Source of the DNA: Candidatus Fermentithermobacillaceae bacterium
GTDB taxonomy: Bacteria; Bacillota; Sulfobacillia; Fermentithermobacillales; Fermentithermobacillaceae
Assembly (NCBI GenBank): GCA_012837895.1
Contig: DUQH01000029.1
Coordinates: 1-64,000 of the forward strand
DNA: 64,000 nt
Direction of reading: 5' to 3'
Below, in pieces: positions 17,251-27,187 of this stretch (position 1 is the stretch's first letter; each line of letters opens with the position of its first letter). Both the position numbers and the translations under genes were made by a program. The notes beneath the pieces are model-generated. The model was not told the origin of the DNA, searched no databases, and saw nothing but the letters and a program-made list of their open reading frames with translations.

Positions 17251-18252
17251 ATGAATTCTGTAATCAAGGCAGTCAGGAACTGCGGTTCAAAACTCATGGA
17301 CTTTCCAAATGTAGTAGGCGTCGGATACGGCCATAAACACGTCGGTGGAAGAAATACAGGGAAGGATTCCCTGGTTGTACTTGTAGAGAAGAAGGTGCCT
17401 GTTGAAGAACTAAACTCTAATCAGGTTATCCCCAGGAGTATGAACCAATGCCCTGTTGACGTAATTGAGGTAGGGGAAATCGTTGCCCTTGGCCGGACCG
17501 GCCGTCAAAGGCCTGCCAGGCCAGGGTTGAGTATAGGACATCACAAGGTTACTGCAGGCACTTTTGGCGCCGTGGTATATGATGTCAAGACAGGTGAGCC
17601 TCTGATACTCTCCAACAACCATGTGCTGGCCAATTCTTCAAATGGAAGGGATGGCCGCGCAAAGGTGGGGGACGCAATTTTGCAGCCTGGGAGATACGAT
17701 GGCGGTACCGATGATGACGTAATAGCCAAGCTGTATAGGTTCGTACCTATAGAACTTGAGGTTTCGGAACCTGACTGCAAGATTGCCAATGCAGCCCAGA
17801 AACTCCTTAACAGGGTTATCAGGCGGGTCCGCAGGAACTACGAGGTCAAGTTTGAACGTTTCAGCACTGCAGCTAACCTGGTAGATGCAGCAGTAGCCAG
17901 GCCTTTGTCCAGGAACCTCATTACTGACGACATAATAGATCTCGGGGTTCCAAGGGGTACTTCTGAGGTCATGGTTGGGCAGAGGGTGAAGAAGAGCGGC
18001 CGGACCAGCGGGACCAATGAAGGTGAGGTCAAAGTGGTTCATGCCACCATTAAAGTAAGCATGGGGGAGATAGGCTCGGCAACCTTTATTGACCAGGTGC
18101 TGACAACCAATATGGCACAGCCAGGTGACAGCGGTTCTGTAGTGGTGGATGAATATAACCGGGTATGCGGGCTCCTGTCGGCGGGTTCCCAGACTGTGTC
18201 GGTGTTTGCGAGAATTCAGAATGTATGCGAGGCCTTAGGAGTAAGATTCTAG
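17251..18252 (+). CDS. Trypsin-like serine protease (cytosolic type)
   Basis: The 333-residue protein has a chymotrypsin-fold catalytic set: His124 in LSNNHVLA, Asp212 in LVDAAVA and Ser294 in PGDSGSVV. There is no signal peptide. An N-terminal region (about residues 1-75) with FPNVVGVGYGHK precedes the protease domain. Related genes are scattered among Firmicutes without a defined role that I can recall. The gene is alone on its transcript side: the upstream gene is divergent and ispE follows 37 bp later. It is not a YabG homologue, although YabG lies in this general map region in B. subtilis. Confidence 0.8.
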   Translation: MNSVIKAVRNCGSKLMDFPNVVGVGYGHKHVGGRNTGKDSLVVLVEKKVPVEELNSNQVIPRSMNQCPVDVIEVGEIVALGRTGRQRPARPGLSIGHHKVTAGTFGAVVYDVKTGEPLILSNNHVLANSSNGRDGRAKVGDAILQPGRYDGGTDDDVIAKLYRFVPIELEVSEPDCKIANAAQKLLNRVIRRVRRNYEVKFERFSTAANLVDAAVARPLSRNLITDDIIDLGVPRGTSEVMVGQRVKKSGRTSGTNEGEVKVVHATIKVSMGEIGSATFIDQVLTTNMAQPGDSGSVVVDEYNRVCGLLSAGSQTVSVFARIQNVCEALGVRF

Positions 18253-18289
18253 AAAAGGGTTTTGAGAACCAGGCGCAGAAACTGACGTT

Positions 18290-19255
18290 GTGTTAAACAG
18301 CAAGAGCCGTGTCAAAGCGGTAAAGTACCGTGCATACGCGAAGGTAAACCTGGCTCTGGGCATCTTGGGCAAAAGGACTGACGGATATCATGAAACCGGT
18401 ACCTTGATGGTGCCGGTAAGTCTGGCTGATGTGGTTTCAGTCGAGGCCAAGGCTCAGGGCCTGAGAGTCTATTGTCCTGGATTGCCTGAACTTCACCAAG
18501 AACACAACCTGGCTTACAAGGCTGCGGTATCCCTTGTTTCCGGGAAACTTGAGGCTCCCGGGTTTGACATTTCCATTGATAAGGCCATCCCTCCGGGCAA
18601 AGGATTGGGAGGTGGCAGCTCAGATGCCGCAGCAGTCTTGCTTGCCATAAGCGACTTCTTGGACGGCAAGGAAAAGCCGTGTATGGCTGAACTCCTGGAG
18701 ATCGCCGCCGGGATTGGATCGGACGTTCCTTTTTTCGTCGGAGCTAACGCAAAGCCACCTGTCTGGGCAGGGGCTCTATGTACCGGCAGGGGGGAACGGG
18801 TCCATCCGGTCCAAGGCAATTCCTTTTGGGTGCTCCTTGTCTTGCCAAGCGTGGAAATCTCCACAAAGCTCGCTTATTCAAAATGGGATGATATCCACCC
18901 TGATGCTCCTGTACTTTCAACATCCCTTGGCTTTGCCGGGACCCTGGCTGCTGATTCAAGGCTCAGGGATGTGGTCGAAGCGTTTTCATCAGGCGATCCC
19001 GAAGAACTGGGCCGCTGCATATTCAACGACTTTGAAAAATCGGCGTACCCATCTTACCCGGGGTTATCTATAATCAAAGAGAACCTTCTGCAGTCAGGCG
19101 CCTTTGGCGCTGCGCTCACAGGAAGCGGTTCAGCTGTGTATGGGATTTGCGGTTCCCGTGGACATGCAGAAGAGGTAAGGGCGAGGTTTCTTGAATTGTC
19201 CGGCGGCCTGCCTGTATCCCAGGCAGTAATCGCCAGGACGGGGGTGAACATGTAG
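18290..19255 (+). CDS. ispE: 4-diphosphocytidyl-2-C-methyl-D-erythritol kinase
   Basis: IspE phosphorylates CDP-methylerythritol in the non-mevalonate isoprenoid pathway. The 321-residue GHMP kinase has AYAKVNLALGILGKRTDGYHE at its start and the ATP-binding loop PPGKGLGGGSSDAAAVL (from about residue 102). It begins with GTG; an in-frame start a few codons later would also fit. The stop codon shares one base with the start of the next gene, so the two are coupled. Confidence 0.94.
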   Translation: MLNSKSRVKAVKYRAYAKVNLALGILGKRTDGYHETGTLMVPVSLADVVSVEAKAQGLRVYCPGLPELHQEHNLAYKAAVSLVSGKLEAPGFDISIDKAIPPGKGLGGGSSDAAAVLLAISDFLDGKEKPCMAELLEIAAGIGSDVPFFVGANAKPPVWAGALCTGRGERVHPVQGNSFWVLLVLPSVEISTKLAYSKWDDIHPDAPVLSTSLGFAGTLAADSRLRDVVEAFSSGDPEELGRCIFNDFEKSAYPSYPGLSIIKENLLQSGAFGAALTGSGSAVYGICGSRGHAEEVRARFLELSGGLPVSQAVIARTGVNM

Positions 19256-20001
19256 TGAGGATCGATGCGGTTGTCCTGGCAGCCAGGGCAAACACAGGCA
19301 AACTAGCTTCTGTAAGTGATCAAACTCTTGAAGCCAACATAGACATTGCAGGTAAGCCCATGTTGGGCTATGTGCTTTCGATACTGGAGCGTTCACCCGA
19401 TATTTCCAGGATAATTGTTGTAGGCCCGGATCAAGGGCTTGCACGGTACAAGGGTGGCAAGGTTTCAATAGTTGAGCCAGGCGCCGGGCTCATAGACAAC
19501 GTCAGGATCGGCCTTGATCATACAGATACAGGGTTTGTGCTGGTTGCGTCTTCAGACATCCCCCTCTTGACAACAGAAGCTCTTGATGAATTTCTTGAAG
19601 GCGCCAGGGGCTCAGGTGCAGACTTTGTCTATTCTGTATCAACCAAGGAAGACTGTGAAAAGAAGTTCCCTGGGGTAGAGCGCACCTACGTAAGGATCAA
19701 AGGAGCTATCCTTACAGGAGGAAACCTGTTTTTCGTGAGAAAAAGCATTGCCGGCAAGGCGTGGCCGGTGCTTGAGAAGATGATAGAGTACCGCAAATCA
19801 CCGCTGAAAATGGCACGTTTTTTCGGGCTTGGGTTTGTAGCCAGGATATTCCTGGGACTGGCGGGGGTTCCTGAAATAGAGGAATACGTGAGCAAGCTGT
19901 TGGGTATCAAGTGCAAGGCTGTCGTATCTGCGCCTGAGATCAGCGTGGATGTAGATAAACCTCAGGATCTGGAACTTGTAAGAGGGATACTGGGAAAGTG
20001 A
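19255..20001 (+). CDS. MobA-like nucleotidyltransferase
   Basis: The 248-residue protein has the NTP-transferase fold: RIDAVVLAARANTGKL at the N-terminus, a GKPMLGYVLS segment and ASSDIPLLT (the metal-binding Asp region). The usual LAAGxGxRM signature is degenerate here (LAARANTGK). A C-terminal region (about residues 170-248) has no recognised domain. It could transfer a nucleotide to a phosphosugar, or act on a cofactor. It occupies the ispE-glmU interval that in B. subtilis holds purR, yabJ and spoVG. It starts at GTG overlapping ispE by one base. Confidence 0.75.
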   Translation: MRIDAVVLAARANTGKLASVSDQTLEANIDIAGKPMLGYVLSILERSPDISRIIVVGPDQGLARYKGGKVSIVEPGAGLIDNVRIGLDHTDTGFVLVASSDIPLLTTEALDEFLEGARGSGADFVYSVSTKEDCEKKFPGVERTYVRIKGAILTGGNLFFVRKSIAGKAWPVLEKMIEYRKSPLKMARFFGLGFVARIFLGLAGVPEIEEYVSKLLGIKCKAVVSAPEISVDVDKPQDLELVRGILGK

Positions 20002-20025
20002 TATAATACCGTGGGAGAGATTTGC

Positions 20026-21438
20026 ATGGCGCTGGAACACAAGATTTCAGTAGTTATACTGGCAGCCGGTGAAGGCACCCGGATGAAGTCGGATATTCCG
20101 AAGGTGCTGTTTCCCCTTTACGGGCGCCCAATGGTGGACTATGTACTCGATGCTGCATCTTGTGTCGAACCAGAGAAAATAGTTGTCGTTATTGGGCATC
20201 AAGGTGAAGAAGTAGCTAACCGGATTATGGACGGCTGGGCTAAAGATAACTGTATGGACGGCGTTATAAGCTTTGCATGGCAGCTGGAAAGACGCGGAAC
20301 AGGCCATGCTGTGTCATGCGCGCTGGACCATATACCAGGCTGCGATGCAGTGATGATCCTTTGCGGCGATACCCCGCTCATCACAGGTGATATGCTTAAC
20401 CGCTTCGTAGAGTCCCACCTTTCAGGTGAGGCAGACTTGTCGCTTATTACTGCCATGGTCGACGATCCAGGTGACTACGGGCGGATACGCAGGGATGAAA
20501 CCGGTAGTATTTTGGGGATCGTGGAAGCCAACGACCTCTTGCCCGGAGACAGGGATATCAAAGAGATAAACGCGGGAATCTATATTGTTGACAGTCGTAT
20601 CTTGCCAGGGTTGCTGTCCACTTTAGATGACGATAACGCCAAAGGCGAATTCTACCTTACAGATATTTTGGAAAAAGCCGCCCAGGCCGGCTATACTGTG
20701 AGTTCCTTTACTTGCGACGATGTATTCCTGATACAGGGCGTAAATGACAGGTATGCCCTGGCTCTTGCCGAGACCAGGCTGCGGGAAACTGTCTTGCGCA
20801 ACTTGTGCCTGCAGGGGGTTACTATCAGGGATCCACGGAATACATATATAGATCCAGGTGTAACCATCGGCCGGGATACAGTGATAGAACCGGGCACCTT
20901 TCTCAGGGGCAAGACAAGCATAGGCCAGGGGTGCGTTATCGGCCCCAATTCTGAGATCACCGGTTCCCAGGTGGGCGATAACACAAGGATATGGTGGTCT
21001 GTGGTCGAGGAATCAACCATCGGGGAAAACGTGACCATAGGGCCTTTTTCCCACATAAGGCCTGATTCAATAATCGAGGATTACGCGTCTGTCGGAAACT
21101 TCGCAGAGGTTAAGAATTCCAGGATTGGACGCGGCTCAAAGATTCACCATCATTGCTACATCGGCGACTGCACCATGGGCTGTAAGGTCAACATAGGGGC
21201 AGGGACAGTAACGGTGAATTACGACGGGCACAAGAAACACAGGACGGTTATAGGGAACAATGCATTTATTGGGTGTAATGCCAACTTAATCGCTCCGGTT
21301 AGGATTGGAAAAGATAGTTATGTAGCAGCAGGTTCCACCATAACCCAGGACGTTCCGGAAGGGGCGCTGGGTATAGCAAGGGAGAGGCAGGTCAACAAAG
21401 AAGGATGGGTAGCAAGGCGCAGGCAAAAGCTCGATTAG
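20026..21438 (+). CDS. glmU: Bifunctional GlcN-1-P acetyltransferase / GlcNAc-1-P uridylyltransferase
   Basis: GlmU makes UDP-GlcNAc for peptidoglycan and teichoic acids. The N-terminal pyrophosphorylase domain shows LAAGEGTRMKS and LCGDTPLI; the C-terminal left-handed beta-helix consists of hexapeptide repeats from about residue 255 and ends with the acetyltransferase motif NYDGHKKH. I choose ATG 20026 (470 residues), six bases after a GGGAGAG site, over GTG 20011. A TGATATAAT just before (19999-20007) may be an extended -10 promoter, although it would leave a very short leader. Confidence 0.95.
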   Translation: MALEHKISVVILAAGEGTRMKSDIPKVLFPLYGRPMVDYVLDAASCVEPEKIVVVIGHQGEEVANRIMDGWAKDNCMDGVISFAWQLERRGTGHAVSCALDHIPGCDAVMILCGDTPLITGDMLNRFVESHLSGEADLSLITAMVDDPGDYGRIRRDETGSILGIVEANDLLPGDRDIKEINAGIYIVDSRILPGLLSTLDDDNAKGEFYLTDILEKAAQAGYTVSSFTCDDVFLIQGVNDRYALALAETRLRETVLRNLCLQGVTIRDPRNTYIDPGVTIGRDTVIEPGTFLRGKTSIGQGCVIGPNSEITGSQVGDNTRIWWSVVEESTIGENVTIGPFSHIRPDSIIEDYASVGNFAEVKNSRIGRGSKIHHHCYIGDCTMGCKVNIGAGTVTVNYDGHKKHRTVIGNNAFIGCNANLIAPVRIGKDSYVAAGSTITQDVPEGALGIARERQVNKEGWVARRRQKLD

Positions 21439-21450
21439 GAGGTAATTTCA

Positions 21451-22398
21451 GTGTCGCCCTACGGTGATGACAAACTCAAAATCTTCTCAGGCAATTCCAA
21501 CAAGAACTTGGCATCTGAAATATGCAGTTACATAGGGGTAGAGCCCGGCGCAATAGAAGTTGGCAGGTTTTCCAACGGTGAAATCAGGGTGATCATCGAC
21601 GAAAACGTGAGAGGTTCAGACGTTTTTGTGGTGCAACCCACTTCAGACCCGGTAAATGACAACCTCATGGAACTTCTTATCATAATAGATGCCTTGCGAA
21701 GAGCTTCCGCAAGCAGGATAACCGCAGTTGTCCCGTTCTACGGTTATGCACGTCAGGACCGGAAAACCAGGGGCAGGGAGCCTATTACTGCGAAACTCGT
21801 TGCCAACCTGCTTGAATCAGCAGGGGCAGACAGGGTCCTCGCCATGGACCTTCACGCTGGCCAAATCCAGGGTTTCTTTGACATCCCTGTAGACCACCTT
21901 ACGGCGATACCGCTTCTGTCTGACTACTTCAAGGAGCAAGCAATCGACGACGTGGTGGTTGTGTCACCTGATGCAGGTGGGATCGCCCGGGCAAGGGACA
22001 TGGCAGCCAGGTTGGGTGCGCCTGTGGCGTTCATAGATAAGAGGCGCCCCGAACCTAATGTGGCTGAAGTGATGCATATCGTGGGACAAGTTTCAGGCAA
22101 GAACGTTATCTTGCTTGACGACATGATAGATACAGGCGGGAGCATCGTCGAGGCGGCCAGAGCTTTGCGCCAGGAAGGTGCGTCTTCTGTTAGGGCATGT
22201 GCAACCCATCCGGTGTTTTCGGGGAAGGCACCGGCCAATATACCCGAAGCTAAACTGGACCAGCTAGTGGTAACCAACACCATCCCTATTGCAGAATCTA
22301 TGAAATCTGTGGTAGAAGTAATTTCTGTGGCACCCCTGTTTGGTGATGCCATCGTCAGGATTCACGAGGGCCGGTCTGTTTCGGCAATGTTTAGGTGA
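21451..22398 (+). CDS. prs: Ribose-phosphate pyrophosphokinase
   Basis: PRPP synthetase transfers pyrophosphate from ATP to ribose-5-phosphate, feeding nucleotide, histidine and tryptophan synthesis. The 315-residue protein has FSNGEIRV, the RQDRK ATP-contact motif, the [12 protein letters not shown] region and the PRPP loop [12 protein letters not shown]. The start is GTG after a strong AGGAGG site, 12 bp past glmU, as in B. subtilis. Confidence 0.96.
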   Translation: MSPYGDDKLKIFSGNSNKNLASEICSYIGVEPGAIEVGRFSNGEIRVIIDENVRGSDVFVVQPTSDPVNDNLMELLIIIDALRRASASRITAVVPFYGYARQDRKTRGREPITAKLVANLLESAGADRVLAMDLHAGQIQGFFDIPVDHLTAIPLLSDYFKEQAIDDVVVVSPDAGGIARARDMAARLGAPVAFIDKRRPEPNVAEVMHIVGQVSGKNVILLDDMIDTGGSIVEAARALRQEGASSVRACATHPVFSGKAPANIPEAKLDQLVVTNTIPIAESMKSVVEVISVAPLFGDAIVRIHEGRSVSAMFR

Positions 22399-22433
22399 AG
22401 TTATAATTGACTGTTGCCAGAGGATGAAAGGAC

Positions 22434-23075
22434 GTGACAGTGTTGGAACAAGACGTTATCACAGCGAAGACCAGAGAAACAGGTACGAGCGCTGCAAGGG
22501 CTTGCAGGCGGGTAGGCTTGGTTCCTGGTATCGTTTATGGGAAAGGCATTGATTCAGTGCCGGTTGCACTCAGTTCTTCGGAAACCAGGAAACTCCTGGC
22601 TAAAGGGATGAGCCACATCCACAGGCTCAAGATCGAAGGTACAGATTTTAACGACAGGATAATGGTTCAATCGGTCGAAAGAAATCCGCTGACAGGAGAG
22701 ATCATACATATCGATCTCCATAGGATTTCCATGGAAGACAAGGTTAGGCTTGAAGTACCCATTGTGCTTACAGGGGAAGAAAAGATCGCTTCTGTTGGCC
22801 TGATCCTACAGAGGCAGCTCAGGGAAGCTACAGTAGAATGCCTGCCTAATGACATACCTTCCCAGTTTACATTCGATGTGTCTAATATGGGAGCAGGCGA
22901 TACCTTATTGGCAGGGGATCTGCCTATACCTGACGAGGTAAGGCTTGTTACCGCTCCTGAAGAAGTGGTAGCCGTGATTGTGGCACCGAGACGCACTGTC
23001 GCCGACGAGGCAGCAGGGGCTGAGGGTGAGACCGAAGGAGAGGCACAGGCTGAGCAAGTGCCTGATAACCAATAG
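22434..23075 (+). CDS. ctc: 50S ribosomal protein L25 / general stress protein Ctc
   Basis: The 213-residue protein has the N-terminal 5S rRNA-binding L25 domain (about residues 1-95, with the motif ARACRRVGLVPGIVYGKG) and the C-terminal TL5/Ctc beta domain (about 100-190), followed by an acidic Glu- and Ala-rich tail. It binds 5S rRNA in the large subunit. The order prs-ctc-pth-mfd is the conserved one. It starts with GTG. Confidence 0.94.
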   Translation: MTVLEQDVITAKTRETGTSAARACRRVGLVPGIVYGKGIDSVPVALSSSETRKLLAKGMSHIHRLKIEGTDFNDRIMVQSVERNPLTGEIIHIDLHRISMEDKVRLEVPIVLTGEEKIASVGLILQRQLREATVECLPNDIPSQFTFDVSNMGAGDTLLAGDLPIPDEVRLVTAPEEVVAVIVAPRRTVADEAAGAEGETEGEAQAEQVPDNQ

Positions 23076-23090
23076 GCCTTTTAGGCCGGG

Positions 23091-23705
23091 GTGGCCTGTT
23101 GTATGAAGTGTTTGATAGGGCTGGGCAATCCGGGTAAACGATATGCCTTGACCAGGCATAATATTGGGTATATGGTCATTGACCGTATTGGCCAAAAACT
23201 GGGACTGAAGTTCGTGGAAAGAGGGTTCAGCAGTATTGCTTCAGGGAGTGTACCTCATGGACTGAAGGATGCTGAACCTTCCCGGGTTCTCCTGGCCAAA
23301 CCTGCTACTTATATGAACCGGAGTGGAGTCGCAGTAGTTGAGATCTTGGAGGATTTCCCAATCCTGATCCAGGATGTCCTGGTTATTCATGACGACATGG
23401 ACATCCCTTTCGGCAGGATCAGGTTCAAGCGGAATGGCAGTTCAGGTGGGCACAAAGGGGTCCAATCCATTATAGATTTAACAGGCCAATGCGATTTCCC
23501 CCGGCTCAAGGTGGGCATAGGAAGGCCGGAAGCTGGCACTGACCCTGCCGATTATGTGTTGAGTACTTTTGACGATGGTGATTTGCTGTCAGAAGTAGTA
23601 GAAACTGCCGCATGCGCTGCCATAATGTTTTTGACGTCAGGCCTTGGCCAGGCAATGAACCAGTACAACAGCGGATTGATACTTGAGGAGCTTGAGAGAA
23701 AGTAA
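23091..23705 (+). CDS. pth: Peptidyl-tRNA hydrolase
   Basis: Pth releases tRNA from peptidyl-tRNAs that have dropped off the ribosome. The protein has the family signatures CLIGLGNPGKRYALTRHNIGY (catalytic His in TRHN), KPATYMNRSG and DDMDIPFG. Two starts are possible: GTG 23091 (204 residues) or ATG 23103 (200 residues, fitting the family N-terminus better). The stop codon overlaps the mfd ATG by one base. The fin gene found between the two in B. subtilis is absent. Confidence 0.94.
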   Translation: MACCMKCLIGLGNPGKRYALTRHNIGYMVIDRIGQKLGLKFVERGFSSIASGSVPHGLKDAEPSRVLLAKPATYMNRSGVAVVEILEDFPILIQDVLVIHDDMDIPFGRIRFKRNGSSGGHKGVQSIIDLTGQCDFPRLKVGIGRPEAGTDPADYVLSTFDDGDLLSEVVETAACAAIMFLTSGLGQAMNQYNSGLILEELERK

Positions 23706-26700
23706 TGCCTCATCCAGGGCTTTTGGATTTTTTCTCAAGAAGCGGCAGTGCCCAAGAGGCCATCAGCGCCATTTCCCAAGGGCGGATGCCTGCCTTGCTT
23801 GCGGGCGCCCAAGGATATGCGCGCACTTTTTACTTGGGGACGGTTTACCGGCAGATTTCCCGGCCAATGGTGGTAGTCTATTCAAGGCCTGAGGAGGCTG
23901 TGACCTCCCGCAGGGACTTGGGGGATCTCATCGGCCACGACAGGGTGTTATTGTTCCCATCCAGAGAAGTAATGCCTTTTGAAGCGGCCCAGGGCAACCG
24001 GGAGTCTTTGTGGATTAGAGTATCATGCTTGTATGAATTGCTCCGGGGTCATAAGGATGACGGCCCTTATGTTGTGCTTATGCCTGCCACAGCGCTTCTG
24101 CGCAAACTCATGCCTGCACACAGTTTCAGGGATGGCTGTATCAGGCTAAATGTGGGCACGAAACTACTTCCTGAAGAACTGGTCCGAAAACTGGTTAACT
24201 ATGGCTATGAGCGGGTTTCGTCAGTAGAGGCCAAGGGCGAGCTAGCTTTGCGTGGGGGGATCCTGGATGTATTTCCCCCAATTGCTGACCACCCATATAG
24301 GGTTGAGTTTTTCTACGATGAGGTAGATTCCATCCGGGGTTTCGACCCTGAAACCCAGGTATCTACCCATATGCTTGATGAAGCTTTCTTGTCTCCCGCC
24401 ACAGACTATATCCAGGCTGGTTATGTCCCGCCAGGGCATGTCACGGCTTATGATAACCCTGGCAAATACGATGGGACTACAATCTTGGAATATTTCCCAG
24501 AGACTCCGCTGGTAGTGGTAGATAGCTACAATAGGTGCATGGATTCGCTCAAGGAATTCGAACAAATCGGGATGGAGATCGCTTCTGCACGGATCCTCGC
24601 CGGGACGATGACTTCCCGGGACAGCTCAATATACTTCCCTGTATCCACCATACAGCCATACTTATCCGATATGTCCTTGGTCTTCGAGCCTTTTGCAGGT
24701 ACTGCCAGGGGCTTTGCCCCTAAGGAGCTTGTTGAAACTGATACCACGCTTCAAGTTGGGTTCGCTGGGCGCTGGCAGGACATGATCCAGGAGATAAAGC
24801 AGCTGGTTTCGGACAGGCAGAGGGTAGTCTTGCTGGCAGGTAACCGGGAACGCCTGGACCTTCTTGAGAGGTGGTCGGAGAAAGAAGACCTGCTTGTTTC
24901 AGTCCAGGAAAACGTTACACAGGAGCCGGGCCCGGGGGTCGTGACCTTGTCCCTGGGAAGTGGCGAAAGCGGTTTTAACTGTGTTCCCCTTGGTTTATCA
25001 GTTTTCACCGAGACTGAGTTGTACGGTAGGACTAAGGTGCGCCGGACAAAGCGGGCCAGACCCAAGAAGAAGGTTCCGCTCCATTGGCGTGAGCTTTCCC
25101 CTGGGGATTACGTTGTCCACGCCAATCATGGGGTCGCCCAGTTCATGGGCATCAGGAACATGACGGTGAACGGGGTCACCAGGGATTATCTCTACCTTCG
25201 CTACGCAGCAGATGACGCCCTGTATGTTCCTACTGACCAGGTAGATGTGGTCGAAAGGTATGTGGGACCGGAAGGGGTTAAGCCCGCCCTGCAAAGGCTT
25301 GGTTCAGGCGAATGGCAGCGGATCAAGGCCAGGGTAAAGAAGTCTATTGAAGATTTGGCGCGCAATCTCTTGATGTTGGAAGCAAAGAGGAAATCAAGGC
25401 AAGGGTTTCCGTTTAGCCCTGATACGCCTTGGCAAAGGCAGTTTGAAGAGGAATTCGAATATGAAGATACTGAAGACCAGGCACTAGCTACCCAAGAAAT
25501 CAAGCAAGATATGGAAAACAGTTACCCTATGGGTCGGCTGCTTTGCGGGGATGTTGGATACGGCAAGACTGAGGTTGCCATGCGGGCTGCATTCAAAGCG
25601 GTTATGGATTCGAAACAAGTTGCCGTGCTTGTCCCCACTACCGTGCTTGCCGAGCAACATTACGCTACCTTTTCCAGGAGATTTTCAAACTACCCTGTGT
25701 CGATTGAGGTATTGAGCAGGTTCAGGTCTCCCACTGAACAAGCCAAGGTACTCAGGCAGGTGGCCCTGGGGTCAGTTGACATCCTGATTGGAACTCATAG
25801 GCTGCTCAGCAAAGATGTGAAATTTCACGACCTTGGGCTGCTTATAGTCGACGAGGAACACAGGTTCGGTGTGGCCCAGAAAGAACGGCTAAAGCAACTG
25901 GCAGAAACCTGTGATGTGTTGACCCTTACAGCCACACCCATTCCCAGGACCCTGAACATGGCGCTTACAGGTATCAGGGACATAAGCCTCATGGAAACCC
26001 CTCCTGAGGGACGATTTCCTGTGGAGACTTACGTTGTACCCTATAACCCGTCTTTGGTGTCCCAAGCTATCCGCCGGGAGATACGAAGGGGAGGGCAGGT
26101 GTTCTATGTCCACAACAGGGTCTATTCAATATCCCGGGCAGTTCACCGGGTACAATCATGTGTGCCCGAGGCCAGGATCGCGGTGGCCCACGGGAGGATG
26201 AAAGAACAGGAACTGGCGTCAACAATGCAAGGTTTCATGCAGGGCAGGTTCGACGTGCTGGTTTCTACGACCATAATCGAATCGGGCCTTGATCTTCCTA
26301 ACGTAAACACGCTGATAGTAGAAGAAGCGGATAGACTGGGGCTTGCGCAGTTGTACCAGCTCAGGGGCAGGGTCGGCAGATCCAACAGAATCGCCTATGC
26401 ATATTTCACCTTCAGGCCTGACAGGAGCCTGACCCAGGAGGCAGAGCAAAGGCTTACAGCCTTGAGGGACTTTGCTGCCATGGGTGCCGGGTACAAACTG
26501 GCACTAAGAGATCTTGAGATCCGCGGGGCAGGCAATCTTCTTGGCCCTGAGCAGCATGGATTTATGACCCTTGTGGGTTACGACCTGTACATAAAACTCT
26601 TGGAGAAAGCCGTAGCTATGCTGCGGGGACAAAAAGAAGAGGAGCCTGAAAGGATTCAAACTTCTGTTGAGATACCGTGTGATGCATACCTCCCTGAGGC

Positions 26701-27115
26701 ATACATCACTGATCCTAAGGAACGTTTTTCACTGTACAAACGTGTGGCAGCTGCCAGGGACCTGGAAACCCTCTCAGATATTGAGTGGGAGTTGGAGGAC
26801 CGTTATGGCGATCTGCCCAGGGAGGCAAGGAATCTCCTGAATGTTGCCCGCCTAAGGACAATATGTTCTGCCTTGGGAATAACCCAGGTTTCCCTTGCTA
26901 CTGTCGACTTGGTCTTAGAGAAACAGCAGCTAAGCTTCAAGATCGAAATCCCTCACGTGTTCCCCTTTGACAAGATACGACCCTTGAGCAAGACCTATCC
27001 TGGAATCGCCTTTGACGATAGGGCGTCTGCCGTGACAGTGCTTTTGTCCAGGGAATCAGCTGATGAAGTGCTGGCATTGAGCCTCAAGCTGGCTAAAGAA
27101 CTGTCGGCAAGGTGA
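23705..27115 (+). CDS. mfd: Transcription-repair coupling factor
   Basis: Mfd removes RNA polymerase stalled at DNA lesions and recruits UvrA. The 1136-residue protein has all parts: an N-terminal UvrB-like region (about 1-350), the CarD-like RNA polymerase-interacting domain (about 460-560, with PGDYVVHANHGVAQF), superfamily 2 helicase motifs with GDVGYGKT (615-622) and DEEH (716-719), the TRG region with GRVGRSNRIAYAY, and the C-terminal regulatory domain. Full length, no defect seen. Confidence 0.97.
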   Translation: MPHPGLLDFFSRSGSAQEAISAISQGRMPALLAGAQGYARTFYLGTVYRQISRPMVVVYSRPEEAVTSRRDLGDLIGHDRVLLFPSREVMPFEAAQGNRESLWIRVSCLYELLRGHKDDGPYVVLMPATALLRKLMPAHSFRDGCIRLNVGTKLLPEELVRKLVNYGYERVSSVEAKGELALRGGILDVFPPIADHPYRVEFFYDEVDSIRGFDPETQVSTHMLDEAFLSPATDYIQAGYVPPGHVTAYDNPGKYDGTTILEYFPETPLVVVDSYNRCMDSLKEFEQIGMEIASARILAGTMTSRDSSIYFPVSTIQPYLSDMSLVFEPFAGTARGFAPKELVETDTTLQVGFAGRWQDMIQEIKQLVSDRQRVVLLAGNRERLDLLERWSEKEDLLVSVQENVTQEPGPGVVTLSLGSGESGFNCVPLGLSVFTETELYGRTKVRRTKRARPKKKVPLHWRELSPGDYVVHANHGVAQFMGIRNMTVNGVTRDYLYLRYAADDALYVPTDQVDVVERYVGPEGVKPALQRLGSGEWQRIKARVKKSIEDLARNLLMLEAKRKSRQGFPFSPDTPWQRQFEEEFEYEDTEDQALATQEIKQDMENSYPMGRLLCGDVGYGKTEVAMRAAFKAVMDSKQVAVLVPTTVLAEQHYATFSRRFSNYPVSIEVLSRFRSPTEQAKVLRQVALGSVDILIGTHRLLSKDVKFHDLGLLIVDEEHRFGVAQKERLKQLAETCDVLTLTATPIPRTLNMALTGIRDISLMETPPEGRFPVETYVVPYNPSLVSQAIRREIRRGGQVFYVHNRVYSISRAVHRVQSCVPEARIAVAHGRMKEQELASTMQGFMQGRFDVLVSTTIIESGLDLPNVNTLIVEEADRLGLAQLYQLRGRVGRSNRIAYAYFTFRPDRSLTQEAEQRLTALRDFAAMGAGYKLALRDLEIRGAGNLLGPEQHGFMTLVGYDLYIKLLEKAVAMLRGQKEEEPERIQTSVEIPCDAYLPEAYITDPKERFSLYKRVAAARDLETLSDIEWELEDRYGDLPREARNLLNVARLRTICSALGITQVSLATVDLVLEKQQLSFKIEIPHVFPFDKIRPLSKTYPGIAFDDRASAVTVLLSRESADEVLALSLKLAKELSAR

Positions 27116-27143
27116 ATAACGATTAGAAAACACCTATATACTA
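27114..27143 (+). promoter_or_regulatory. Sigma-G-like promoter for spoVT
   Basis: GAATA (27114-27118, across the mfd stop codon) and TATACTA (27137-27143) are 18 bp apart, close to the sigma-G pattern. B. subtilis spoVT is a sigma-G gene, so this fits. Confidence 0.45.
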
Positions 27144-27187
27144 GCAAAAGACAAATGTGAGTTTGCTCAAGGGGGGGTGGTATTGAG

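Noticed and set aside
23072-23096. Terminator between ctc and pth
   Set aside because: A short GGCC-TTTT-GGCC hairpin exists, but the stem is too short and no T run follows.
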